Shown here piece by piece: positions 17,973-26,672 of a stretch of 64,000 nt of DNA. Origin of the DNA: Saprospiraceae bacterium (GTDB lineage Bacteria; Bacteroidota; Bacteroidia; Chitinophagales; Saprospiraceae); the NCBI GenBank assembly GCA_016712145.1, contig JADJRO010000001.1, positions 1,240,001 through 1,304,000 of the forward strand, in the 5' to 3' direction. The stretch's first letter is position 1; each line of letters starts with the position of its first letter. Below the pieces are notes generated by a model. The model saw nothing but the letters and a program-made list of their open reading frames with translations, was not told where the DNA came from and ran no database searches. A program made the translations under genes and the position numbers.

Positions 17973-19445
17973 CTATTTCACCTTGTTTTTTCTAAGCAAC
18001 TTCAGTGTATGTTGCAAGCCTTTATTACTCTTCCACCCGAAGTGACCGGGTATAACATATTTTGGTTTTGGAAATTTCTTCTGTAGCTTTTTAATTGCAT
18101 TCGGCCACTCTTTTAAATTTGCATCAGCGATATTTCCGAGTCCTTTGTTTTCAGTACTTTTTATCAGGCAACCGCCATATAAGATATTAGCATCCTTGCA
18201 CCAAATCACAATGTTATCCTTAGTATGTCCTTCACCTGGATAATAAGTCTGGAATCTTTGATTGCCTATTGTAAACGTGGTATCATTTATAAAATAAAAT
18301 GCTGCTTGCTTTTCGTGATGCTTTTTGCACAATGCTAAAGTTTGTCTGGATGAATACGTAGCAATGCCTTTGCTTTTATAGAAATCAAGTCCTGCCGTTC
18401 GATCGTCGTGGTAGTGTGTTGCAATACAAGCCACCACGCTTTTATTGTGTCTACTTGTAATGCTGTCCAGCAGAGGTTGAAATTGGGTGCTATCCCAAGG
18501 TGTATCTAACAAAACGACCCCCTGATCGGTTACACAATACATTCCGTTTGATGGAAATGGCTTTCCATTGATCGGCCTATAACTTGTGAATACATAATAA
18601 TCATCTGTGACTGGTGTGATTTTTAAATTTACAGAGTTTTTTAATTTCAAATCATTCAAAATATAACTTACGATGTCAACGCGTGCTCTTGAAAATTCGG
18701 TATGGGTAGAATCTTTTGTTTGTATACAATTTACAAAATAGTAAACCGACCCATTCGTTTCAATATAACCCACATCCCATCCAATCTCTGTATTGTCTTG
18801 CCAACCCCAGCCGGTTTTTGAATGAATGGTATAAAAAGCTGTCTGTTCAGTAATCAGTATCTTTTTAACAATATCCATGGAGCGTTGCGAAAAAGGTAAG
18901 GTATTTTTATAAAGTCGCTTGAGAAAATCAATATGTTGTGCTGGACTGATCCGGAGTCCACCGCTTAACCAAAACTGATCAATGCCACCAGATGTGTCTG
19001 CATTCCCATAATTCACTTTATCCAGCCAGTATTTCATTTTCTGACCCCCCACGCGTCGGGCAAGTTCCTGATAATACCAAACGGTAGAATTCTCAATCGC
19101 AGTTTTTAAATCCTGGTCTCCATTCCAGTTAGGATTTAAATACATCATGCTGTCCCACTTCATCATAAAATGCTCGTCTTTAATGACCCCCGTTTCCAAT
19201 CCAATGAGTGAATTGCAAATTTTAAAGGTGGACGCAGGAGTAAATGCTTTTTCAAATTGAGCCTGATTGTAAACAATGTATTGATCTTGACTCGGATCAT
19301 AAAGCACAAATGAACCCTCGACATTAAACTGATCGTAGTATTTTTTAAAATCGGTTCTTGATTCAAACAAGGGATTTTGAGAATAGGTAGTGAGCCTACA
19401 AAAGATTAGTAATAAAAGAGTAACATATTTAAATTGTGTAGTCAT
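17973..19445 (-). CDS. Natural fusion of class D (OXA-type) serine beta-lactamase and subclass B1 metallo-beta-lactamase
   Basis: One 490-residue frame encodes two complete beta-lactamases of unrelated fold. After a signal peptide (cut near residue 22), residues 25-270 form a class D domain: STFK at 72-75, STV at 120-122, YGN at 146-148, W159 in FWLSGGLRIS, and KTGW at 210-213. Residues 275-490 form a B1 metallo domain with all six zinc ligands: H344, H346 and D348 (THYHDDRTAG), H407 (GEGHTKDNIV), C426 (YGGCLIKS) and H468 (IPGHFGW). No stop or shift occurs at the join, and the linker is short. The product should be periplasmic or secreted and may hydrolyse penicillins and carbapenems by two mechanisms. 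Activity is inferred from motifs only. Confidence 0.93.
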   Translation of the reverse strand: MTTQFKYVTLLLLIFCRLTTYSQNPLFESRTDFKKYYDQFNVEGSFVLYDPSQDQYIVYNQAQFEKAFTPASTFKICNSLIGLETGVIKDEHFMMKWDSMMYLNPNWNGDQDLKTAIENSTVWYYQELARRVGGQKMKYWLDKVNYGNADTSGGIDQFWLSGGLRISPAQHIDFLKRLYKNTLPFSQRSMDIVKKILITEQTAFYTIHSKTGWGWQDNTEIGWDVGYIETNGSVYYFVNCIQTKDSTHTEFSRARVDIVSYILNDLKLKNSVNLKITPVTDDYYVFTSYRPINGKPFPSNGMYCVTDQGVVLLDTPWDSTQFQPLLDSITSRHNKSVVACIATHYHDDRTAGLDFYKSKGIATYSSRQTLALCKKHHEKQAAFYFINDTTFTIGNQRFQTYYPGEGHTKDNIVIWCKDANILYGGCLIKSTENKGLGNIADANLKEWPNAIKKLQKKFPKPKYVIPGHFGWKSNKGLQHTLKLLRKNKVK

Positions 19446-19586
19446 AATATGCTGGCATTAAAACGGATCATCAAAAAGACCGGGAAATTCCTATTCAGTG
19501 AGCTCAAATATAAATAAAATTCCAAATGCAAAAACAAACACGTCACTCAATTTATTATTAACACGATGTCTTTATTAATCTTGTGC

Positions 19587-19949
19587 TTACCATTGTTGAA
19601 TAATAATTCCAAGCTGCCTATCCATCAATGCAAATTCTTTTGCGCCCCAGGGACGAAGTGTAATTTTATTTAAATTTGGATGAAGGAATTCTGGATTCCT
19701 CTTCGAAACGAAGGCATAGACTTCCTCAATATTTTTTGTTACTAATCGAAATTCAGGATTATGTTCCTTTGCCAGTGCGGTATTTTGAAATAGATTGATT
19801 CTTAAACCATCTTTTTCCAATACGCAAAATGCTTGATCTGATTTTAGTTCATCATGTTCAATCGTAAAATTTAAGCAGTCTACAAATAATTTCAAGCCTT
19901 CGTTTATATCCACATAGAATATATTCGGAACTAATTTTTCGAAAATCAT
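19587..19949 (-). CDS. VOC-superfamily protein (bleomycin-resistance/glyoxalase-like)
   Basis: The 120-residue protein shows the paired beta-alpha-beta-beta-beta layout of the vicinal oxygen chelate superfamily: MIFEKLVPNIFYVDINEGLK at the N-terminus, CVLEKDGLRINLFQ, and the closing ITLRPWGAKEFALMDRQLG. Family members include bleomycin-binding proteins and metal-dependent enzymes such as glyoxalase; the exact role here cannot be assigned. It lies 141 bases upstream of the beta-lactamase fusion on the same strand, so the two might share a resistance context. A common transcript is possible but not demonstrated. Confidence 0.75.
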   Translation of the reverse strand: MIFEKLVPNIFYVDINEGLKLFVDCLNFTIEHDELKSDQAFCVLEKDGLRINLFQNTALAKEHNPEFRLVTKNIEEVYAFVSKRNPEFLHPNLNKITLRPWGAKEFALMDRQLGIIIQQW

Positions 19950-20146
19950 TATTTAATAGTTTTAATTTAGATTTTGGTATAAATCTAAAATAGGTGACAC
20001 ATGTATTGCATCTCTATATCCTATCTCATGGGTAAAAATAGACTATTTATACTCCAGATCTGCAAACGAGAATAAAATTTACACGCATTCCAGATTGATG
20101 TTTGATCAAATACATATTTATTAAGCAACTCGTTGGAAATTTATTT

Positions 20147-21330
20147 CTACCAAGGGCCTTTTTGTTTTACCTGATAAAATCGTTTGCCATCAAAACGGTA
20201 GAGTCCGGCGCCTGCGCCCCACCACATCCTTCCTGATCTATCTTGATACATACTTTGAACACAGCAGTTAATCCCGTCTTCTTGGGTAAATACGGTAAAC
20301 GCCTTTGGATTTGAAATACCAAGAGAAGGATCGAATCGTGTCGTACTGCCTCTGGCAGTAATCCAAATGATGCCCGGCTTTTCCAAATAGATGCCCCAAA
20401 TTTCTGTACCTCCTATTCCATCTTTAGATGTTAAATAAGTGAATGCTTTATCATGCCCTTCTGGAAGCTTAGGATCGTATTTGCAAATTCCACCTTTAAC
20501 TGTAAACCAAAAATTTCCAATTTGATCTTCGATCATGCCGCCTGCATAATTATCTCCCAAACCATCTTTCCCAGTAATATTCTTAATTGTTTTCCCATTT
20601 GGTAAATGTGGATCATAACAAAAAATTCCCTGGTCTTGTGTAGCAAACCAAATACTTCCAGACTTGTCTTCCATGATGTCTTTAATAGCTATCGGAGGAA
20701 TCAATTGAAACGGAATAAAACATTTCCCAGCCATAGTATCTGCCGTCAGATTGTATTTAAAAACACCGCCTCCGGTGCCTACCCAAAGTATTCCTGATTT
20801 ATCTACAAGAATACATTTTCGACCAATGTTTATATTGCTGAGTCCATGGACTTCATTATAGGTTCTAAATGCGTTTTCCTGTCCGTTTAAATGGTTGGCA
20901 CTGTATTTTACGAGTCCAAAGTCTGTACCAAACCAAATATTCGCCTGATGGTCTTCAGCAATTGCATGCACACTATTCCAATTGTCTGTGCTTACCCGCA
21001 TATTGCCCTGAAAAAACTCCGCTCTGCTAAAATACCTTAAAGTTTTGATGTCATATCGAGCTACACTTTGTCCAGCCGGACCAAACCAGTAATTCCCTTT
21101 TGAATCCTGAAAAATACATCGGATATACTGACTTACAAGGCTCGGATCATTTAAAGGTGAAGCCGCCTGACCACTTAATGCAGGCGAAGTGCCTATGATT
21201 TCAGGGATCGAATCTAATGCTAAAGATGTCTCCTTAGTTGAGCTTGTATTTACTTGGCTAGAGCAAGAAAGAATAAAAAACTAAAAAATAGCAACCAATA
21301 AATTTGTAGCTGAAAAATAATTGTCGTCAT
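20147..21330 (-). pseudogene. Reg_prop beta-propeller lipoprotein, frameshifted in the signal sequence
   Basis: From 21001 down, 284 residues contain repeated Reg_prop blades with the GILWVGTGGGVFKYN and GNFWFTVKGGICKYD pattern, as in sensor halves of hybrid two-component regulators. The same frame stays open upstream to about 21280 and reads a lipobox-like LSCSS. The natural ATG at 21330, encoding the hydrophobic start, is one base out of frame. Adding one base to the A6 run at 21275-21280 restores a complete lipoprotein of about 390 residues. A truncated paralogue lies at 29008-29484. As written the gene is broken; a sequencing or assembly slip is an equally good explanation. Confidence 0.72.
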
Positions 21331-21464
21331 TTGCTGCTTTTGTTTTGCATTTAGTTGCATGAAAATAGCTATATGCTCTTTGTTCTTATTTTCTTTACAA
21401 TATGGTTAAAGACATTCAATGCATCTAATATTTTTTAGATGGTTAACGAGTTTCGTGATTGCAA

Positions 21465-22244
21465 TCATTTATAAGTCAATATCGATCTGAACCCCCAATT
21501 TGTAATTATCTCGATCGGATAATTTTCTAAATTATACTTATAAGAAGTTACACAAGGCCGACATATTATATCTAAATTTCCATGGTAGTCATACCAATTC
21601 ATACTAGTAACGTTATTTTCACACCAATTTAATGGGTCTGAAATATAAATAGGGATATTTGCCTTGTAATTTACCTTATTATCGTAAGTATAAAAGTATT
21701 CGTAACAAATCTCTTTGCTTTCACAATACTCCTCCATTCTTATAATATTGCTTCCATTCCAAAAATATTTTTCATACCAAAAATATACTTCTGCGATTTT
21801 AGAATAGAAACTCCTTTTTGATAATTTACCTAAATGATCATACTCATATTCATAAATCCAAGTCAATGGCAGCTCTGTACCTGAATTAATGGAATAGTTG
21901 AATATTTTCTGAATTCGACCAAGTGAATCGTATGCAACTGAATCCCTGAATAATTTTTTACCATCAGCTATTCTGAACATTGAATATTCCGTTAATTTTT
22001 TATTTAAATATTGAATTTCATATCTACCTCTAAATGATTCAGAATTTACAACTTGACAAAGCACCCCATCTAAATTATAAAAATAATTTTCTATCCACAT
22101 ATTACCATCGGCGTTAGACTCAATTTTAATTAGTTTGATTTCCTTTACCTTTTTTATTTCTTCTATTTGTTCAGAACAACTAAAACTAATTATGAACATT
22201 AAGATTAAAATTAAGTCTATTAATACAATACTTTGCTGCTTCAT
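21465..22244 (-). CDS. Lipoprotein with YD-repeat-like sequence, unknown function
   Basis: The 259-residue protein starts with a hydrophobic signal ending in the lipobox ISFSC, so it should be acylated and membrane-anchored. The mature part is rich in Tyr, Asn and Asp and contains motifs such as YDSLGRIQKIFNY and YEYDHLGKLSKRS. These resemble single RHS/YD repeats and are common in Bacteroidota extracellular lipoproteins. No catalytic residue is recognised. A 134-base gap separates it from the propeller pseudogene on the same strand. Confidence 0.7.
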   Translation of the reverse strand: MKQQSIVLIDLILILMFIISFSCSEQIEEIKKVKEIKLIKIESNADGNMWIENYFYNLDGVLCQVVNSESFRGRYEIQYLNKKLTEYSMFRIADGKKLFRDSVAYDSLGRIQKIFNYSINSGTELPLTWIYEYEYDHLGKLSKRSFYSKIAEVYFWYEKYFWNGSNIIRMEEYCESKEICYEYFYTYDNKVNYKANIPIYISDPLNWCENNVTSMNWYDYHGNLDIICRPCVTSYKYNLENYPIEIITNWGFRSILTYK

Positions 22245-22426
22245 AATAGTAATTTTTTATAATTGGTCTTCAGATTCTAAAAAACAAATATAATAATTAA
22301 ATCAATAGCTAGATACCTATTGAAATCCAAATATTTATAGATTTGCAACTAGATAAATTATTCAATAGCACAATCAAATAAGCTTCAATCTTGAACATTG
22401 TTTCGTTTAACATTCAAGACTAATAA

Positions 22427-22672
22427 TTGGTAAACATGCTAGTCAAAAAAATTCCCACCGCCAATTCACAATTTCAGAAGGATATTCTTGGCATTAAACT
22501 ATTTCCCAATCCGGCTGCCAATTTTTTGAGTATGACATCCGAAATTAATAAACCAATCCAATATACACTCAGCTCAAATCAGGGACAGCTCATTCAGCAG
22601 GGTGAATTTTCAGGGAAGGGTCAACTGAATCTGGAATCAATTGAGCTGTATGGCATTTTTTTACCTACTTAG
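22427..22672 (+). pseudogene. Remnant of a type IX secretion sorting tail
   Basis: The 81-residue frame contains a recognisable Por sorting tail (IKLFPNPAANFLSM, YTLSSNQGQLIQQGEF). It lacks the signal peptide and body of a secreted protein and ends abnormally at ELYGIFLPT, where LPSGIYFL would be expected. It therefore looks like the decayed 3' end of a lost gene, not a functional gene. Confidence 0.6.
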
Positions 22673-22815
22673 TTAAAACACCTTTCTTTAAATGGATGTG
22701 AAATTCAAGGGGCTTTCAAATGAGAATACCTAAACTTTATTAAAATAATTTTCCTAACAGATGATAATCTTATCTAAATTAGTGCACTATTATTGTATAC
22801 TCAAATTTAAAATCA

Positions 22816-23487
22816 ATGAAAAATTCTCTATTTTTTGCAATCTGTTTGTTTTTTGGAATGCTGCAAGCTCAAGTTTCAACTGTAACCATTGGCAGCCAAT
22901 CCTGGATGAATTACAATTTAAATGCTCCCAAATACAATGATGGCACGCCCATACCCAAGATCACAAGTGCTGCAGAATGGGCCGGATTAACAACTGGAGC
23001 TTATTGTTATTACAATTTTGACTCCACCAATTATGCAGCAAAATTCGGAAAGTTGTATAATTGGTATGCGGTTGCAGGAATTTGGGATGAAGCTTCCAAA
23101 ACAGACGTATCTAAAAGAAAAAAACTGGGTCCGACTGGATTTCATGTTGCCACCAAGAAAGATTGGGATACATTAATTAATACTTTAGGTGGATTAGGCG
23201 ATGCCGGCGGTCGTCTTAAAGGAACCGTTACAGATCAATGGGACACTCCGAATAATGGAGCAAGCAATAGCTCTAAGTTTACAGCCAAAGGTGGTGGTTA
23301 CATGGGTAAATCGGGAAACTTTTACTACAATTTACGTTATGGTTATTGGTGGACAGCCACCAGTGAATATGAAGTCGATCGAATGGCAAATGCATATTCA
23401 AACTATTTATACTCTGGCAGTGGATCGATTTATAAATCCACCTCCGACAAGAAAATGGGACTTTCTGTTCGATGCGTCAAGGATTGA
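22816..23487 (+). CDS. Secreted FISUMP-domain protein
   Basis: The 223-residue protein has a signal peptide (MKNSLFFAICLFFGMLQAQ). One Fibrobacter succinogenes major paralogous (FISUMP) domain follows: VTIGSQSWMNYNLN, KLYNWYAV, LGPTGFHVATKKDWDTL, YWWTATSEY and the closing GLSVRCVKD. This domain is related to C-type-lectin-like surface proteins and is common in secreted Bacteroidota proteins; its ligand is unknown. The gene is complete, begins at ATG 22816 and has no obvious operon partner. Confidence 0.85.
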   Translation: MKNSLFFAICLFFGMLQAQVSTVTIGSQSWMNYNLNAPKYNDGTPIPKITSAAEWAGLTTGAYCYYNFDSTNYAAKFGKLYNWYAVAGIWDEASKTDVSKRKKLGPTGFHVATKKDWDTLINTLGGLGDAGGRLKGTVTDQWDTPNNGASNSSKFTAKGGGYMGKSGNFYYNLRYGYWWTATSEYEVDRMANAYSNYLYSGSGSIYKSTSDKKMGLSVRCVKD

Positions 23488-23900
23488 AATTTAAATATTG
23501 ATAGCTTGTCGCTTTTGAATGTGACTTGACTTAAGAGTAATTCAATAGAGGCTAGAGGGGAGAAAGGATGAAGGCAAATTTTTTATTGTTACCTACATTG
23601 ATCATTGCTTATTGAGCATTAAAAATTTCATTATTACAAGCATATAAAAAAATGCTTAATTCACAATGCTCAATTTTCAATAACAATTGGAGTTATGCCT
23701 GCACCAAGGCACAAAAGTTTCTTTCAATGAGTCAGAGGATCAAAAATTGCAATATAATATTGAAGATTAAATACTACGTCTAGGATAGCGCAGGCTGTGG
23801 TGGTGGCATAATAACTTTCATATAGAAGACCTAAACTGAAATAAAATTAAAATCTAAAATTATTTTTTATTCAAGGGCTTTGAGTTGGGTTGAAGTCATT
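23488..23900. other. Gene-free stretch
   Basis: About 410 AT-rich bases between convergent genes. A short GAGGCTAGAGG repeat piece occurs near 23550; no gene, RNA or strong hairpin was recognised. Confidence 0.5.
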
Positions 23901-24434
23901 TTATAGCAAGTTGTTCAAAGTGTACTTCTGTAAATCTGGGTTTTCTTTATTAATTTTTAAGGATTTACTAAAATGAATTCCTGTCAAAAGTTTTGTTGAC
24001 TTTTGATTGTCTTGGTGGGAATAAGCTACTATTTTTCGAACCAATACTGTGTGAAATGCGTAGTCAATAATTTTTACAGCCGCTTCTTTCATAATACCCT
24101 GTCCTTGAAATTTTGTCATGAGTTCGTAGCCTATTTCACAGCTACTTTCTTCGTTTGAAAAATCAAAGAGACAAATGGTTCCTACAAATGTATTTGTCTG
24201 TTTCAAGCTGATTACCCAATAGACGGAATTGTTTTTTTGAATGTTGTCATTGACCTTATAAATAAAATTTAAAGCATCTTCTGTAGACTTACAAAAAGCT
24301 CTGTCTAAATAGGTATTTATTACCGGATCAGAACGCAATGCAAAAATATCGTGCCGGTCATCCGGTGTCAATTGTCTGAGCTTCAGTCTTTCCGTTGTTA
24401 AGCTTGGAAATGGATTGAATTTCATATTCATCAT
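23901..24434 (-). CDS. GNAT-family N-acetyltransferase (RimJ/RimL-like)
   Basis: The 177-residue protein matches the RimJ/RimL branch of GNAT acetyltransferases: TERLKLRQLTPDDRHDIFAL at the N-terminus, WVISLKQTNTFVGTICL, the CEIGYELMTKFQGQGIMKEA acetyl-CoA pyrophosphate-loop region, and KIVAYSHQDNQKSTKLL. Such enzymes acetylate ribosomal proteins, small molecules or antibiotics; the acceptor cannot be told. It is one of several small enzyme genes on the minus strand in the accessory region. Confidence 0.85.
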   Translation of the reverse strand: MMNMKFNPFPSLTTERLKLRQLTPDDRHDIFALRSDPVINTYLDRAFCKSTEDALNFIYKVNDNIQKNNSVYWVISLKQTNTFVGTICLFDFSNEESSCEIGYELMTKFQGQGIMKEAAVKIIDYAFHTVLVRKIVAYSHQDNQKSTKLLTGIHFSKSLKINKENPDLQKYTLNNLL

Positions 24435-24518
24435 GCGATCCTGTTATTTATTTCCGAAGATGGATACAGAGGCAAAAGCTTACACTTAGAGACCAAGCAA
24501 ATCAGCATGCTCTTATTG

Positions 24519-24935
24519 TTATGCAGTTTGTTCTGTTGGAAATTTAGACAGGTCCATATAGAAAAATTCCCAGGTGTGGCCATCCAGATCTTCTATGGTT
24601 CTTTGTTGCATAAATCCATAATCTTTTAGTTCGCTTGGTTCGGTTCCACCTGCTTGCAGACCTTTCCCCATCAGGGTATTCATTTCGTCCACGCTATCTA
24701 AGGACAATGCATAAATTCCCGCCAAATTTGCTTTGGTATCTGCTAAGGGCTTAGTTGCGAAACTTGAAAACTTTTCGGTTGTCATGATCATTACAAAAAT
24801 AGTTTCACTCCAGACCATACATTTCCCCTTGTCATCAGAAAATTGAGGGTTGTTGGTGAAGCCCAATGCGGTATAAAAGTCCATAGATTTTTGAAGGTCC
24901 TTTACGACCAAATTGATAAATATTTGCTTTGCCAT
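24519..24935 (-). CDS. VOC-family protein (glyoxalase-like)
   Basis: The 138-residue protein has the VOC start MAKQIFINLVVKDLQKSMDF followed by YTALGF and the typical closing TIEDLDGHTWEFFYMD, with the metal-ligand-type Glu in WEFFYMD. It belongs to a widespread subgroup often found beside AHSA1-type proteins. It follows the SRPBCC gene by 19 bases on the same strand, so the pair is very likely one transcript. The biochemical role is not known. Confidence 0.85.
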   Translation of the reverse strand: MAKQIFINLVVKDLQKSMDFYTALGFTNNPQFSDDKGKCMVWSETIFVMIMTTEKFSSFATKPLADTKANLAGIYALSLDSVDEMNTLMGKGLQAGGTEPSELKDYGFMQQRTIEDLDGHTWEFFYMDLSKFPTEQTA

Positions 24936-24954
24936 ACTAAAAAGATGAGATTAA

Positions 24955-25404
24955 TTAAGCGTCCGGAATATTGGGTTCGACCAGGCGTTTCAATTTGTCC
25001 AAGGATTCCTGCCAGCCTAAATAGCACATTTCAGTTGGAATCACATCGGGAATTCCTTCTTGCGTTGCAAAAAGTTCGGTACCACACAAAACTTTTTTAA
25101 ACTCAATGGTAGTAATCATTTGACCAGGTAAATTGGGATCATCAAATTGGTCGGAATATTTTAAGAGTTCATTCGGTTTAATTTCCAAATACTCTCCTCC
25201 AAACGAGTGTCCGTTTCCTGTTGTAAAATTTATAAACGACATTTTATAGTTCCCTCCCACTCTAAAATCCATGCTATGTACTTTGCATACAAATCCATAA
25301 GGAGGCAACCAGGAAGCCATAGCATCTGCATCTGTAAATGCTTTATATACTTTTTCGACTGGAGCTGCTAAGACTCGGTGAAGGCTGACTTTATTGGTAG
25401 GCAT
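24955..25404 (-). CDS. SRPBCC/AHSA1-family protein
   Basis: The 149-residue protein fits the START-like SRPBCC fold of the Aha1 C-terminal type. Signatures are VSLHRVLAAPVEKVYKAFTD at the N-terminus, WLPPYGFVCKVHSMDFRVGG, and GWQESLDKLKRLVE in the C-terminal helix that lids the ligand cavity. Members bind hydrophobic ligands or act as co-chaperones; bacterial stand-alone forms are mostly uncharacterised. It is probably the first gene of a two-gene operon with the VOC protein. Confidence 0.87.
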   Translation of the reverse strand: MPTNKVSLHRVLAAPVEKVYKAFTDADAMASWLPPYGFVCKVHSMDFRVGGNYKMSFINFTTGNGHSFGGEYLEIKPNELLKYSDQFDDPNLPGQMITTIEFKKVLCGTELFATQEGIPDVIPTEMCYLGWQESLDKLKRLVEPNIPDA

Positions 25405-25866
25405 TTATTTTTACTTTGAGACAAATATAGAAATCAATTCTAATATCCACTCATGCGGATAAGGATAGTTTAACATGAATTTTAAAGAACTTGCGGATAG
25501 ATGTGTTGATAAGAAATACCTTCAAATATTAGAATTTAAGTTAAATACCCAGCTGCAAATTTATCACAGAGCAGTTACTCCAAAATTAATACCTATATGT
25601 TAAAATGTCGATTGAAACTCATTAAAAATTATTTAGGCATGTCAAATACTAATTTCAATAAATGGCTGTGCCTGAAATAAGATGACCAAAATCTGGTCAG
25701 AAAGTCAACCAAATGGAAGTCAAAAACAAGAAAAAATTAAGTCTAAGGCCTCTTCGTGTTTTTAGTGTAGAAATTCGACGCAGGACAGTTCGAGACATAA
25801 AAAAGGGATTCTACCTGTTTACGTTAATTAACTGTAAGCAATTGGCTTATAGCCTTAGTCAATTTA
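25405..25866. other. Gene-free stretch
   Basis: About 460 AT-rich bases upstream of the SRPBCC operon. No frame, RNA gene or convincing repeat was recognised; the promoter of the operon presumably lies near 25420-25470. Confidence 0.45.
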
Positions 25867-26199
25867 CTATTTAGTTATCGCAACTATTTCGTCAATTGAT
25901 TTAAATACAGGTCGGCCTTTTGCTAATATTAAGTCCCTTTCTTTATTAGCGCCCGGGCTTTCTTCTAAAAGTAATAAAGCGTCACACGTACTAATAACGG
26001 CAAGAGAAATGTCCATTGTGCATTTATATTTGTCCGATACATTAGCATGTTCTAATACTGGTATGGCAGCATTCATTCCGATTATTGGTATATGTCCAAG
26101 TTCAAGAAGTCTAGCTGCAACCTTATTCATGTTGTCTAAATTTATTTGTCTCTGTTCAGCGGTGTCCGCCGAGTAAGGTCCTGCTACTCCAATTATCAT
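25867..26199 (-). CDS. Nucleoside 2-deoxyribosyltransferase-like (DUF4406-type) protein
   Basis: From ATG 26199 the protein is 110 residues long and begins MIIGVAGPYSADT, the typical start of small Rossmann-like DUF4406/nucleoside deoxyribosyltransferase relatives. A helix with Asn-rich NLDNMNKVAARLLELGHIP follows, then CDALLLLEESPGANKE, where the Ser-Pro-Gly-x-x-x-Glu region matches the substrate-binding loop. Eleven further codons upstream look unlike the family. Relatives hydrolyse or transfer the sugar of modified nucleotides and are frequent in phages and mobile regions. The activity here is inferred. Confidence 0.7.
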   Translation of the reverse strand: MIIGVAGPYSADTAEQRQINLDNMNKVAARLLELGHIPIIGMNAAIPVLEHANVSDKYKCTMDISLAVISTCDALLLLEESPGANKERDLILAKGRPVFKSIDEIVAITK

Positions 26200-26396
26200 G
26201 TTAATATGTTTTTTTGTTAAGTTTACCGCCAAAGAAGAAGGGATTAATGAAGTCTATAAAAAAAAAGATTAACAGCATCGTTGTTTAATTACTGAACATC
26301 GTCCTTAATTTTAAAATAAATTTCAATCTTGTCCTAACTGGTGCGCTGCTGTTCATCCGTTGCAATATTGATTGTCGCTCTCACAAAGGTAATTAA

Positions 26397-26522
26397 ATGC
26401 GATTTACATTAGTTACCTGCCTGTTTGTGTGGGGCATTTTGGGTCGGCATGTGTACGATGAAGAATTGGATAAGAAAACTAATGATCCTATACGGACTCA
26501 CCAATTGTTAGAGACTATTTAA
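26397..26522 (+). CDS. Possible 41-residue small protein
   Basis: A short frame begins MRFTLVTCLFVWGILG and continues with a charged tail (DEELDKKTNDPIR). The hydrophobic N-terminus could be a membrane helix or signal. It lies alone in the 26233-26672 gap, where I see no other gene. No homologue is recognised, so it may be chance. Confidence 0.25.
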   Translation: MRFTLVTCLFVWGILGRHVYDEELDKKTNDPIRTHQLLETI

Positions 26523-26574
26523 TCAATTTGCATCCGCCATGATCATGAAAAAAAATAAATAAATTTATAAGATT

Positions 26575-26598
26575 TAAAAAATCACCCAAAAGGGTGAT
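26575..26598 (-). terminator. Rho-independent terminator
   Basis: The 7-bp stem ATCACCC/GGGTGAT with an AAAA loop is followed on the minus strand by six T residues. It would stop transcription arriving from the right on the minus strand, shielding the DUF4406-type gene. Confidence 0.7.
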
Positions 26599-26672
26599 CC
26601 ATTCTTATAAATATCAGCTCACTTTTGCATTGTTATTTTATTTTTTTGAATTTTAACAAACTGTAACTAATT

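Noticed and set aside
24519..24526. GCATAAC at the end of the VOC gene as the missing R'' partner of GTTATGC at 29572
   Set aside because: The match is short, lies 5 kb away across several genes and has no palindrome behind it; chance is more likely.
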